Positions 6,612-14,664 of a DNA stretch of 21,218 bases are shown here, in pieces; position 1 is the stretch's first letter; every line of letters begins with the position of its first letter. Source of the stretch: JANNWF01 sp041675805 (GTDB lineage Bacteria > Pseudomonadota > Gammaproteobacteria > Xanthomonadales > Xanthomonadaceae); assembly GCA_041675805.1 (NCBI GenBank), contig JBAYTD010000035.1, positions 1-21,218 of the forward strand. The letters run 5' to 3'. A program made the translations under genes and the position numbers. The notes beneath the pieces are model-generated. The model made no database searches. It saw only the letters and a list, made by a program, of their open reading frames with translations, and had not been told where the DNA came from.

Positions 6612-8297
6612 TTACTCTGACTCTGAATCGGACTTGCTGAGCTGCTCGCGCAGCAGCGCGCCCAGCTTGGTGGTGCCACCCGAAGCGCTGGAATACTCCT
6701 CCAGCGTCTCGCGCAGCTCGGCCTCGTCCTTGGCGCGGATCGACAGTTGCAGGGTGCGGCCCTTGCGATCCATGCCGATGAACTTGGCTTCCACCGAGTC
6801 GCCCACCTTCAGGTGCTGGGTGGCGTCCTCGACGCGCTCCTTGGCGATGTCGGCCGCGCGCAGATAGCCCTCGATGCCGTCTTCCAGTTCGATGGTCGCG
6901 CCCTTGGCGTCCACTTCCTTGACCGTGCCGGTGACGATGGCACCCTTCGGATTGGCCGCCATGTACTGGCCGAACGGATCCTGTTCGAGTTGCTTGACGC
7001 CGAGGCTGATGCGCTCGCGCTCCGGATCGACCGCCAGCACCACCGCCTCGACCGTGTCGCCCTTCTTGAAGTTGCGCACGATGTCCTCGCCGGTGGCGTT
7101 CCAGGACACGTCGGACAGGTGCACCAGACCGTCGATACCGCCTTCCAGACCGACGAACACGCCGAAATCGGTGATCGACTTGATCTGGCCGGCAACGCGG
7201 TCGCCCTTCTTGTAGTTGCTGGCGAAGCTTTCCCACGGGTTCTGCACGCACTGCTTGATGCCCAGCGAGATGCGGCGGCGCTCCTCGTCGACATCCAGCA
7301 CCATGACCTCGGTCTCGTCGCCGACCTGGACGACCTTGGACGGATTGACGTTCTTGTTGGTCCAGTCCATCTCGGACACGTGGACCAGGCCCTCGACGCC
7401 CGGCTCGATCTCGACGAAGCAGCCGTAGTCGGTGACGTTGCTGACCTTGCCGAAGATGCGGGTACCCGTCGGGTAACGACGGGCGATGTTGTCCCACGGA
7501 TCCTCGCCCATCTGCTTGAGGCCGAGGCTGACGCGGTTGCGCTCGCGGTCGAACTTGAGCACGCGCACCTGGAGTTCCTGGCCCACTTCCACCACTTCGG
7601 ACGGATGGCGCACGCGCTTCCACGCCATGTCGGTGATGTGCAGCAGGCCGTCGATGCCGCCGAGGTCGACGAAGGCACCGTAGTCGGTCAGGTTCTTGAC
7701 CACGCCGGGCAGGATCGCGCCTTCCACCAGACGCTCCATCAACTGCTCGCGCTCGACGCTGTACTCGCTCTCGACCACCGCGCGGCGGGAGACGACGACG
7801 TTGTTGCGCTTGCGGTCGAGCTTGATGATCTTGAACTCGATTTCCTTGCCTTCGAGGTAGACCGGATCGCGCACCGGGCGCACGTCCACCAGCGAGCCGG
7901 GCAGGAAGGCGCGCACATCCTTGATGTCGACGGTGAAGCCGCCCTTCACCTTGCCGCTGATGCGACCGGTGATGGTGGCTTCCGCTTCCATCGCCTCTTC
8001 GAGTTCGTCCCAGACCATCGCGCGCTTGGCCTTCTCGCGCGAAAGGACGGTTTCACCGAAGCCGTTCTCGAGCGAATCGAGCGCGACTTTCACTTCATCG
8101 CCGACGCCGACATCGATCTCGCCCGCTTCGTTGCGGAACTGCTCGATCGGGACGATACCTTCGGACTTGAGGCCGGCATTGACGACGACGACGTCCTGGC
8201 GGACTTCGACGACGGTACCGGTGACGATGGCGCCGGGCTTGAGCTTGATGAGGCGAGCTTCGCTCTGCTCGAACAGTTCGGCAAAACTTTCGGTCAT
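6612..8297 (-). CDS. rpsA: 30S ribosomal protein S1
   Basis: 561-residue RNA-binding protein that brings mRNA to the 30S subunit. Six S1 (OB-fold) repeats can be followed, beginning at about residues 21, 106, 192, 278, 364 and 451. Repeats 3 to 5 carry the characteristic YGAFVDLGGIDGLLH, YGCFVEIEPGVEGLVH and FGVFVGLEGGIDGLVH phrases. Length compares with 557 in E. coli. The start ATG at 8297 begins MTESFAELFEQS, the usual S1 N-terminus; the frame is open upstream to 8417 but without family-like sequence. The ribosome site is weak, as expected for this gene. The C-terminus ends in an acidic, serine-rich SKSDSESE tail. ihfB follows after 70 bases. Confidence 0.99.
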   Translation of the reverse strand: MTESFAELFEQSEARLIKLKPGAIVTGTVVEVRQDVVVVNAGLKSEGIVPIEQFRNEAGEIDVGVGDEVKVALDSLENGFGETVLSREKAKRAMVWDELEEAMEAEATITGRISGKVKGGFTVDIKDVRAFLPGSLVDVRPVRDPVYLEGKEIEFKIIKLDRKRNNVVVSRRAVVESEYSVEREQLMERLVEGAILPGVVKNLTDYGAFVDLGGIDGLLHITDMAWKRVRHPSEVVEVGQELQVRVLKFDRERNRVSLGLKQMGEDPWDNIARRYPTGTRIFGKVSNVTDYGCFVEIEPGVEGLVHVSEMDWTNKNVNPSKVVQVGDETEVMVLDVDEERRRISLGIKQCVQNPWESFASNYKKGDRVAGQIKSITDFGVFVGLEGGIDGLVHLSDVSWNATGEDIVRNFKKGDTVEAVVLAVDPERERISLGVKQLEQDPFGQYMAANPKGAIVTGTVKEVDAKGATIELEDGIEGYLRAADIAKERVEDATQHLKVGDSVEAKFIGMDRKGRTLQLSIRAKDEAELRETLEEYSSASGGTTKLGALLREQLSKSDSESE

Positions 8298-8439
8298 GGG
8301 TTGGATTCCGGTTGAAACGAACAGGCGGCCCAATGGGCGGCCCACCACGTTGACGATGCACGGGGCATCAGGGTTGAGGTAATCCGGCGCGCTGCGCCGG
8401 GGTCGGTCCTGCCGCACGGGAAGCCGTCGCGATGTCGCC
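8298..8439 (-). promoter_or_regulatory. rpsA leader region with two small hairpins and a weak ribosome site
   Basis: The 142 bases before rpsA hold a perfect 7-bp stem with a 3-base loop (8384-8400), a smaller 4-bp stem with a 3-base loop (8328-8338), and a 9-bp direct repeat (8324-8332 and 8336-8344). The bases just before the ATG contain only GGAA about ten bases away, not a GGAGG. E. coli rpsA likewise has a structured leader with a degenerate ribosome site, through which S1 represses its own translation. A similar loop here is inference. No promoter hexamers are convincing. Confidence 0.4.
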
Positions 8440-9138
8440 TCAGCGGACCGGGTCGGCAGAGGGGACAGCCGGCAGCAGGGCCAGCACCCGTTCGACGACC
8501 TGTTCGATGGGAACGCCCGTGGTATCCACCGTCACCGCGTCATCGGCGGGTTTGAGTGGCGCTACCGTGCGTTGGGCATCCCGGGCATCGCGCGCGACGA
8601 TCTCGCGCAGCAGACCGTCAAGTGTAACCTCCATCCCCTTTGCCTTCAACTGCTTATGGCGACGCTGGGCACGTTCCCCGGCGCTGGCGGTGAGGAACAC
8701 CTTGTAGCCGGCCTCGGGGAACACCACGGTGCCCATGTCGCGGCCGTCGGCGACCAGGCCGGGCGGGCGGAGGAAGTCGCGCTGCTTGTCGAACAGGGCG
8801 GCGCGCACGGCCGGAATGGCGGCGATGGCCGAAGCCGCCGCGCCGGCGGTTTCGGTGCGCAATTCGTCGGTGGCGTCGACGCCATCGACGATGACGCGGG
8901 TTTCCTGGCCGTCGGCGTCGCGGAACTCGACCCGGGTGCGCTCAGCCAAGCGGGTCAGCGCCTCCGGGTCGGCGAGGTCGATGTCCTCCCAGCCGGCGGC
9001 GACGCCGATGGCGCGATACAGCGCGCCGGAATCGAGAAAATGCCAGCCCAGGTGGGCGGCGACGCGACGGCTGATGGTGCCCTTGCCGGCACCGGAAGGC
9101 CCGTCGATGGTCAGGATCGGAACGATGGAGGTGTTCAT
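8440..9138 (-). CDS. cmk: Cytidylate kinase
   Basis: 232-residue cytoplasmic kinase phosphorylating CMP and dCMP with ATP. The P-loop GPSGAGKGT lies at about residues 13-21, followed by FLDSGALYRAIG, which binds the nucleotide. DGRDMGTVVFP sits in the middle, and the lid and C-terminal part include ARDARDAQR and VDTTGVPIEQVVERV. Length is typical (about 225-235). The ATG at 9138 has only a weak ribosome site. The gene lies between aroA (28-base gap) and rpsA (142-base gap), the conserved aroA-cmk-rpsA order of gammaproteobacteria. Confidence 0.98.
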   Translation of the reverse strand: MNTSIVPILTIDGPSGAGKGTISRRVAAHLGWHFLDSGALYRAIGVAAGWEDIDLADPEALTRLAERTRVEFRDADGQETRVIVDGVDATDELRTETAGAAASAIAAIPAVRAALFDKQRDFLRPPGLVADGRDMGTVVFPEAGYKVFLTASAGERAQRRHKQLKAKGMEVTLDGLLREIVARDARDAQRTVAPLKPADDAVTVDTTGVPIEQVVERVLALLPAVPSADPVR

Positions 9139-9166
9139 GCGCCCATTCTACCCGCGCGCCGCGCCC

Positions 9167-10483
9167 TCACCGCTGCCGGACCCGCAGGCCGAAACCGGCC
9201 GCAATCGCCAATGTCTCGAAACCGGGGAAGGACGTGGCGACGTGGCCGCAGTCGCGGATCTCGACCTCGCCGTCGGCGCATTGCGCGGCCACCGCGAAGC
9301 TCATCGCGATGCGGTGGTCGTCATGGGTTTCGACGCTGCCGCCGTGCAGGCGGGCGCTGCCCCGGATCAGCGCGCCATCGGGCGTTTCCTCCAGTTCCGC
9401 GCCCAGGCTGCGCAGGCCGGCGGCCATCGCGGCGATGCGGTCGGACTCCTTCACCCGCAGCTCCGCCGCGCCGCGCAGGCGGGTGCTGCCGCTGGCCAGC
9501 GCGGCGACGACGAACAGGATCGGGAACTCGTCGATCATGTCCGGGACCAGGTGTTCGGGCAGGTCGATGCCGTGCAATGGCGCGTGACGCACGCGCAGGT
9601 CGGCGATCGGCTCGCCGTGGCGCTGGCGCGGCCGCTCGACGACGATGTCGGCACCCATCAGGCGCAGCGCTTCCAGCAAGCCGGTGCGGCGCGGATGCAT
9701 GCCGACCTCGCGCAGCAGCAGGTCCGACCCCGGCACCAGGCTGGCCGCAGCGAGGAAGAACGCCGCCGAGGAGAAATCCGCCGGTACCTCGATCTCGCGC
9801 GCGCGCAACACGCCGCCGCCGCGCAGGCGGGCGAAGCCGTCGCCATGCTCGACCGGCCAGCCGAAGGCGGCCAGCATGCGCTCGGTGTAGTCGCGGGTGG
9901 GATGCGGCTCGGTCAACGAGGTCTCGCCCTCGGCATAAAGACCGGCCAGCAGGACCGCCGACTTGACCTGCGCGCTGGCGACCGGGCTGGCGTAATCGAT
10001 GCCGCGCAGGCGCTGCCCGCCGCGCACGTGAAGCGGCGGCAGGCCGCCGGGCTGGCTGTCGATGCGCGCGCCCATCCGGGCCAGCGGATCGATCACCCGG
10101 CGCATCGGCCGGCGCGACAACGAAGCGTCGCCGATCAGCCGCGAGTCGAACGCCTGCCCGGCCAGCACGCCGGCCAACAGGCGCATGCCGGTGCCGGCGT
10201 TGCCGCAGTCGATGTCCTCGGCCGGCGCGGACAGGCCGTGCAGGCCGACGCCACGGATCAGCCGCAGGCCCTCGCCCGGCACGTCGATGCGCACGCCCAT
10301 GGCGGCGAAGGCGGCGGCGGTGGCGCGGGTGTCCTCGCCTTCCAGGAAGCCCGCGATGCGGCTCTCGCCCTCGGCCAGCGCGGCCAGCATGATGGCGCGG
10401 TGGGAAATGGACTTGTCGCCCGGCGCACGGAACTCGCCCGACAGCGCCCGACCACGACCGGCGAGGAAGTCGATGCGCTTCAC
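9167..10483 (-). CDS. aroA: 3-phosphoshikimate 1-carboxyvinyltransferase (EPSP synthase), class II-like
   Basis: 438-residue cytoplasmic enzyme joining shikimate 3-phosphate and PEP to give EPSP, the step before chorismate. It shows PGDKSISHRA (21-30), GNAGTGMR (94-101), GDASLSRRPMRRV (118-130), SAQVKSAVLLAGL (170-182), DMIDEFP, ELRVKESDR and DDHRIAMSF. The DKSISHR and SAQVK forms resemble class II enzymes rather than the PGSKSVSNR and GNAGTAMRPL forms of E. coli AroA. The start is GTG at 10483, overlapping the hisC stop by four bases. In Pseudomonas this gene is fused to tyrA; here it stands alone, with no cyclohexadienyl dehydrogenase domain at either end. cmk follows after 28 bases. Confidence 0.98.
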   Translation of the reverse strand: MKRIDFLAGRGRALSGEFRAPGDKSISHRAIMLAALAEGESRIAGFLEGEDTRATAAAFAAMGVRIDVPGEGLRLIRGVGLHGLSAPAEDIDCGNAGTGMRLLAGVLAGQAFDSRLIGDASLSRRPMRRVIDPLARMGARIDSQPGGLPPLHVRGGQRLRGIDYASPVASAQVKSAVLLAGLYAEGETSLTEPHPTRDYTERMLAAFGWPVEHGDGFARLRGGGVLRAREIEVPADFSSAAFFLAAASLVPGSDLLLREVGMHPRRTGLLEALRLMGADIVVERPRQRHGEPIADLRVRHAPLHGIDLPEHLVPDMIDEFPILFVVAALASGSTRLRGAAELRVKESDRIAAMAAGLRSLGAELEETPDGALIRGSARLHGGSVETHDDHRIAMSFAVAAQCADGEVEIRDCGHVATSFPGFETLAIAAGFGLRVRQR

Positions 10484-11607
10484 AGGACGCGATCCAGCGC
10501 GGCCAGCAGGCGATCATTCTCCCCGCCGCGCCCGACCGTGATGCGCAGGCACTGGTCGAGGCCGTAACCGCCCATCGGCCGCACCACCACGCCCTCGTTC
10601 AGCAGCGCGGTTTCGATGGCGGTGCAGCGCGGTCCGAATTCCACCAGCAGGAAGTTGGTCTGCGACGGCGCGATGCGCAGCCCGCGCGCCGCCAGCGCCT
10701 CGCCCAGGCGGCTGCGCTCGCTCGCGTTGCGCACGCGCACGGAGGCCAAGTGCAAGCCATCGGCCAGCGCCGCCTCCGCAGCGGCCAGGCCAGGCAGATT
10801 GACGTTGAACGACTCGCGCAGGCGCTCCATCACCGCCATCAGCGAGGGATGGCCGAGCGCATAGCCGACCCGCAATCCGGCCAGGCCGTAAGCCTTGGAA
10901 AAGGTGCGGGTGACGATCAGGTTGGGATGCTCGGACAGCAGATCGACCGCCGTGCCGATGGCAGGATCGTCGACGAACTCGGCATAGGCCTCGTCGACCA
11001 CCAGCAACACGCGCGGCGGCAGGCTCTGCAGCAGGCGTTCCAGGGCTTCGTTGCCGAACCAGGTGCCGGTCGGGTTGTTGGGGTTGGCCAGATAGACCAG
11101 GCGCACGCTGCTCGCGTTGGCGGCAACCAGTTCCGCCAGCGCGTCGAGATCGTGCCCGCGCGGCATCGGCGCATCGGCGGGCTGCGCCGGGGCGACCAGG
11201 AGGCGCGCGCCGACCGCCTTGGCAGCGATGGCGTAGACGGCGAATCCGTAGCGCGCCATCGCCACGTCGGCACCCGGCCCGGCGAAGGCCTGGGCGAACT
11301 GCATCAGTAACTCGTGCGAGCCGTTGCCGAGCAGCACGCCGGCCATCGGCACGCCGTGGCGCTGCGCCAGGGCGCGCTTGAGCGAGGTTCCCAGCGGATC
11401 GGGATAGCGATGGATCTGCGGCAGTGCCGCCAGCAGGGCATCGGCGACCCGCGGGCTGCATCCCCAGGCGTTTTCGTTCGAACCCAGTTCGACCAGGCCG
11501 GCGCGGGCGCGACGCAGGGCGACGATGTCGTGGCCGGGATCGTAGGCGCGCAGGCCACGGATCGCCGACCGCGCCAGCGCGGAAAAGTCGGGAACCGGTC
11601 GGCTCAC
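10480..11607 (-). CDS. hisC: HisC-family aminotransferase, probably aromatic (HisHb-like)
   Basis: 375-residue fold-type I PLP aminotransferase of the histidinol-phosphate aminotransferase family. Motifs are SNENAWG (about 43-49), ANPNNPTGTW (174-183), VVDEAYAEF (203-211) and the PLP lysine K238 in TFSKAYGLAGLRVGY. The start is GTG at 11607, overlapping the pheA stop by four bases; the frame is open further upstream within pheA, but that is shadow. Position matters: it sits between pheA and aroA, not in a histidine operon. In Pseudomonas stutzeri and relatives the same slot holds hisHb, a HisC homologue with broad aromatic aminotransferase activity. By analogy this copy may make phenylalanine and tyrosine from their keto acids, while keeping or lacking histidinol-phosphate activity. 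Family certain, substrate inferred. It overlaps aroA by four bases. Confidence 0.95.
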   Translation of the reverse strand: MSRPVPDFSALARSAIRGLRAYDPGHDIVALRRARAGLVELGSNENAWGCSPRVADALLAALPQIHRYPDPLGTSLKRALAQRHGVPMAGVLLGNGSHELLMQFAQAFAGPGADVAMARYGFAVYAIAAKAVGARLLVAPAQPADAPMPRGHDLDALAELVAANASSVRLVYLANPNNPTGTWFGNEALERLLQSLPPRVLLVVDEAYAEFVDDPAIGTAVDLLSEHPNLIVTRTFSKAYGLAGLRVGYALGHPSLMAVMERLRESFNVNLPGLAAAEAALADGLHLASVRVRNASERSRLGEALAARGLRIAPSQTNFLLVEFGPRCTAIETALLNEGVVVRPMGGYGLDQCLRITVGRGGENDRLLAALDRVL

Positions 11608-12701
11608 AACACCGCGACCGGATAGGAGCCGAGCACCTTCACGTCCTGCGCGTAATCGACCAGTTCGGCGATGGCGGCCTCCATCGCCGGATCGTGTACG
11701 TGGCCGTCGATGTCGACGAAGAAGGCGTATTGCCACAACCCGGTGTGGCCGGGCCGCGATTCGATGCGGTTCATCGACAGGCCGTGGCGGGCGAACGGGC
11801 TGAGCACGTTGTACAGCGCGCCCGGCTCGTCCTTGATGAAGATCAGCAGCGAAGTGCGGTCGTGACCGCAGGGCGGGAACAGCTCGCGGCCCAGCACCAG
11901 GAAGCGCGTGGTGTTGTCCGGATGGTCCTCGATCGGCCCGGCCACCACCTTGAGGCCGTAGACGTTGCCGGCCGAGACGCCGCCGATGGCCGCCGCGTCA
12001 TCCGCATTGCGCGCCCGCCGCGCCGCCTCGGCATTGCTGGCGACCGGGATCTTCTCGACATCCGGCAGGTGCTGGCGCAGCCAGGCCTTGGTCTGGGCGA
12101 ACGACTGCGGATGCGAGTAGACGCGCTCGATGTCTTCGATGTGGCCGGTGCGCGAGAGCAGGTGCTGGTGTACGCGCAGTTCCACTTCACCGCAGATTTT
12201 CAGGTGCGAGGTGAGGAACATGTCGAGCGTCGACTGGATGGTGCCCTGGGTGGAGTTTTCCACCGGCACGACGCCGAAATCGGCATTGCCCGCTTCCACT
12301 TCCTCGAACACTTCCTCAATGCTGGCCAGCGGCAGGCCATGCGCGGAATGGCCGAAATGCTTGTGCACGGCCTGCTGCGAGAAGGTGCCCTCGGGGCCGA
12401 GATAGCCGACCTTCAGCGGCTCCTGCTGAGCCAGGCAGGCCGACATGATCTCGCGGAACAGTCGCACCAGCACCTCGTCGGCCAGCGGACCGTCGTTGCG
12501 ATCCACCACCCGCCGCAGCACCTGCGCCTCGCGCTCCGGGCGGTAATAGTCCACCGCCGCCTTCAGCGGACCCTTGGCCCGGCCGACCTGATGCGCCCAG
12601 CGCGCGCGCTCGGCGATCAGCGTCTGGATTTCATTGTCGATGGCGTCGATGCGCTGGCGCGCGTCATCCAGCGCCTTGCCGCCGCTTTTCCTGCCCGTCA
12701 T
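11604..12701 (-). CDS. pheA: Bifunctional chorismate mutase / prephenate dehydratase (P-protein)
   Basis: 365-residue cytoplasmic enzyme taking chorismate to prephenate and then phenylpyruvate, for phenylalanine. An AroQ-type chorismate mutase domain lies at about residues 10-90 (ARQRIDAIDNEIQTLIAERA). The prephenate dehydratase domain covers about 96-275, with GPEGTFSQQA, VPVENSTQGTI and the TTRFLVLG motif. A C-terminal ACT domain at about 285-360 carries GALYNVLSPFARHG and ESRP, the usual phenylalanine-binding feedback site. The length fits AroQ-PheA proteins of gammaproteobacteria. The gene follows serC by 42 bases and overlaps hisC by four (GTGA), so translation is probably coupled. No leader peptide or attenuator is visible in the 42-base gap, so control may be mainly allosteric. 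Confidence 0.98.
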   Translation of the reverse strand: MTGRKSGGKALDDARQRIDAIDNEIQTLIAERARWAHQVGRAKGPLKAAVDYYRPEREAQVLRRVVDRNDGPLADEVLVRLFREIMSACLAQQEPLKVGYLGPEGTFSQQAVHKHFGHSAHGLPLASIEEVFEEVEAGNADFGVVPVENSTQGTIQSTLDMFLTSHLKICGEVELRVHQHLLSRTGHIEDIERVYSHPQSFAQTKAWLRQHLPDVEKIPVASNAEAARRARNADDAAAIGGVSAGNVYGLKVVAGPIEDHPDNTTRFLVLGRELFPPCGHDRTSLLIFIKDEPGALYNVLSPFARHGLSMNRIESRPGHTGLWQYAFFVDIDGHVHDPAMEAAIAELVDYAQDVKVLGSYPVAVL

Positions 12702-12743
12702 GCCCCTGTCCCGTCAGTGGTCGTCGCGATTGCCGCTCCCCGC

Positions 12744-13826
12744 TCAGCCGTGCCGGCGGGCGAAATCGGCCATGAAATCCGTCAGTGCGCGCACGCCTTC
12801 CGGCGGCATCGCATTGTAGAGCGAGGCGCGCAGGCCGCCGAGCGCGCGATGACCCTTCAGCGCCAAGAGGCCGGCGGCGTCGGATTCCCGCAGGAATGCC
12901 GACTCCAACGCCGGATCGTGCAGGAAAAACGGCACGTTCATCCACGACCGCGCCGCCACGGCGACGTGATTGGCGTAGAACCCGCCGGAGCCGTCGATGG
13001 CGGCGTACAGCGTTTGCGCCTTGTCGCGGTTGCGCTCGCCCATCGCGGCCAGGCCGCCCTGTTCGGCAATCCACTCGAACACCAGCCCAGACAGATACCA
13101 GGCGAAGGTCGGCGGCGTGTTGAGCATCGACCCGGCGCGCGCCTGCGCGGCGTAGCTGAAGATGTTCGCCTTCGGCTGCCCGGCGCGGTCGAGCAGATCA
13201 CTGCGAACGATCACCAGGGTCAGCCCGGACGGGCCGATGTTCTTCTGCGCGCCGGCATAGATCAGGCCGAAGCGCGACACGTCGAGCGGCCGCGACAGGA
13301 TGGTCGAACTGAAATCGCCGACCAGCGGCAGCGGACCGGGATCGGGAATGTGCGGGAATTCGACGCCGTGGATGGTCTCGTTGGGCGTGTAGTGCAGATA
13401 GGCGGCGGCCGGGTCGACCTGCCAGCCGGCGGCGGGAAGATCGATGCAGCCATCGGCCTCGTTGCTGGCGATTACCCGGGCCGACACATACGACGCCGCT
13501 TCATCGACCGCCTTCCGGCCCCAGGCACCGCTGAGCAGATAATCCGCACCCTGCCCCGGTGCCGCCAGGTTGAGCGGAATCTGCGCGAACTGCTGGGTCG
13601 CGCCGCCTTGCAGGAACAGCACCGCGTAATCATCCGGCACGCCAAGCAGGGCGCGAAGATCGGCCTCGACGCGCTCCGCCAGGGCGGAAAACGCCTTGCC
13701 GCGATGGCTGACTTCCATCACCGAGGCGCGCTGACCTTGCCACTCCAGCAGTTCCTTGCCGGCGCGACGCAACACCGGCTCGGGCAGGGCCGCCGGACCG
13801 GCGCTGAAGTTGTAGGCTCGCGACAT
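12744..13826 (-). CDS. serC: Phosphoserine aminotransferase
   Basis: 360-residue cytoplasmic PLP enzyme converting 3-phosphohydroxypyruvate plus glutamate to O-phosphoserine; in many bacteria it also serves vitamin B6 synthesis. The N-terminal YNFSAGPAALP and MEVSHRGK are SerC signatures. LQGGATQQFAQIPLN lies at about 72-86. The PLP lysine is K195 in AGAQKNIGPSG. The C-terminal GHRALGGLRASLYNAMP phrase is also typical. Length matches the family (about 360). The start is supported by GGAGG five bases upstream. pheA follows after 42 bases on the same strand, the classic serC-pheA order of Pseudomonas and relatives. In Pseudomonas gyrA lies upstream; here the cytochrome operon does. Nothing looks damaged. 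Confidence 0.98.
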   Translation of the reverse strand: MSRAYNFSAGPAALPEPVLRRAGKELLEWQGQRASVMEVSHRGKAFSALAERVEADLRALLGVPDDYAVLFLQGGATQQFAQIPLNLAAPGQGADYLLSGAWGRKAVDEAASYVSARVIASNEADGCIDLPAAGWQVDPAAAYLHYTPNETIHGVEFPHIPDPGPLPLVGDFSSTILSRPLDVSRFGLIYAGAQKNIGPSGLTLVIVRSDLLDRAGQPKANIFSYAAQARAGSMLNTPPTFAWYLSGLVFEWIAEQGGLAAMGERNRDKAQTLYAAIDGSGGFYANHVAVAARSWMNVPFFLHDPALESAFLRESDAAGLLALKGHRALGGLRASLYNAMPPEGVRALTDFMADFARRHG

Positions 13827-13831
13827 GGACG

Positions 13832-13836
13832 CCTCC
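13832..13836 (-). promoter_or_regulatory. Shine-Dalgarno of serC
   Basis: GGAGG on the minus strand, five bases before the ATG at 13826. It fixes the start at MSRAYNF, the usual SerC N-terminus, and excludes the longer open frame reaching 13910. Confidence 0.8.
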
Positions 13837-13869
13837 ACGGGAAGGGCGTCGACACTAGCATGACGCAGT

Positions 13870-13896
13870 GCAGCACCGCCATGTCGGCGGTGCTGC
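13870..13896 (-). terminator. Perfect 11-bp hairpin between the cytochrome operon and serC
   Basis: Arms at 13870-13880 and 13886-13896 are perfectly complementary around a 5-base loop, 72 bases past the diheme cytochrome stop and 43 bases before the serC ATG. No T-run follows in the direction of transcription, so it is not a standard intrinsic terminator. Its position suggests it marks the boundary of the operon (mRNA 3' end protection or partial termination). The surrounding 13827-13968 should also hold any serC promoter, but I see no clear hexamers. Confidence 0.45.
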
Positions 13897-13968
13897 CGGT
13901 CGACGGTCAATCCGACTCGGGCCGGTGGCGGGCAAAGCCTGCCGTTGCGGCGCGCGAGGGCCGCCGGG

Positions 13969-14664
13969 TCAGGGCGATTCCGGCGGCGACGGCGGGATCA
14001 TGCCGGCCAGATAGGCGGACAGGGCGGCGACATCGGCGTCGCTGAGCGCGGCGGCGACGCCCTTCATGATCTTGTCCTGGGTCGAGTCGATGTCCTGGCC
14101 GGCGCGATACTTGTTCAGTTTGCCGGTGAGGTAGATTTCCGGCTGCCCGCGCAGACGCGGCCATCCACGCTCGCCGGTGCTGACGCCGCGCGCATCGGCA
14201 CCATGGCAGCCCTGACAGGGCACCACGCCGCGCGCCGGATCGCCATGCAGGTAAAGCTGCTCGCCCTGGCTGGCCAGTTCGGTGTCGACCGGTGGATGGG
14301 CAATGGCAGGCCGGCCATCGCCGGGCAGGGAAACGTAGAAGGCGGCGAAGTCGCGCAGATCCTGATCATCGAGGCCGCCGAGTATCTGCGCCATCACCGA
14401 CTGCGGATCGGCCTTTTCCTTGTAGGCGATCATCTGCCAGTAAAGATAGGACTCCGGCAGGCCGGCGAGGTTGGGATACATCGGCACCACGGTGATGCCG
14501 TTCTCGCCGTGGCAGGCCAGACACAGCGCGTTCTTGGCCTGCGCCGCCTCGGCATTGCCGCCCAGCGGCGGCGTCGGCCGGCGCAGGTCGATCAACTCCA
14601 GCGCGGCGACCGGCAGGGCCAGGGCGATCAGGGCCGCCATCGACAAGCAGCGCAGGGCGTTCAC
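13969..14664 (-). CDS. Diheme cytochrome c, cytochrome c4-like
   Basis: 231-residue periplasmic electron carrier with two cytochrome c domains. A signal peptide covers about residues 1-21 (LSMAALIALALPVAALEL). Heme sites are CLACH (C48-H52) and CQGCH (C150-H154). Likely axial methionines are M91 and M200, each in a c4-type stretch such as IMKGVAAALS. The start is GTG at 14664, chosen because it overlaps the mtrB stop by four bases (GTGA), a coupled junction; an internal ATG eight codons in would shorten the signal peptide. It is the third gene of the conduit operon, so it probably exchanges electrons with the decaheme protein, taking a place CymA or a small tetraheme holds in Shewanella. A downstream oxidase or reductase partner is not encoded here. 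The c4-like family call is good; its partner is inferred from position. Confidence 0.92.
   Translation of the reverse strand: MNALRCLSMAALIALALPVAALELIDLRRPTPPLGGNAEAAQAKNALCLACHGENGITVVPMYPNLAGLPESYLYWQMIAYKEKADPQSVMAQILGGLDDQDLRDFAAFYVSLPGDGRPAIAHPPVDTELASQGEQLYLHGDPARGVVPCQGCHGADARGVSTGERGWPRLRGQPEIYLTGKLNKYRAGQDIDSTQDKIMKGVAAALSDADVAALSAYLAGMIPPSPPESP

Noticed and set aside
734..8315. Long plus-strand open frames opposite galU, the dehydratase, the transferase, lapB and rpsA (up to about 530 codons)
   Set aside because: They lie exactly antisense to recognised genes, have Arg/Ala/His/Gln-rich composition with no family motifs, and are expected shadows in GC-rich DNA.
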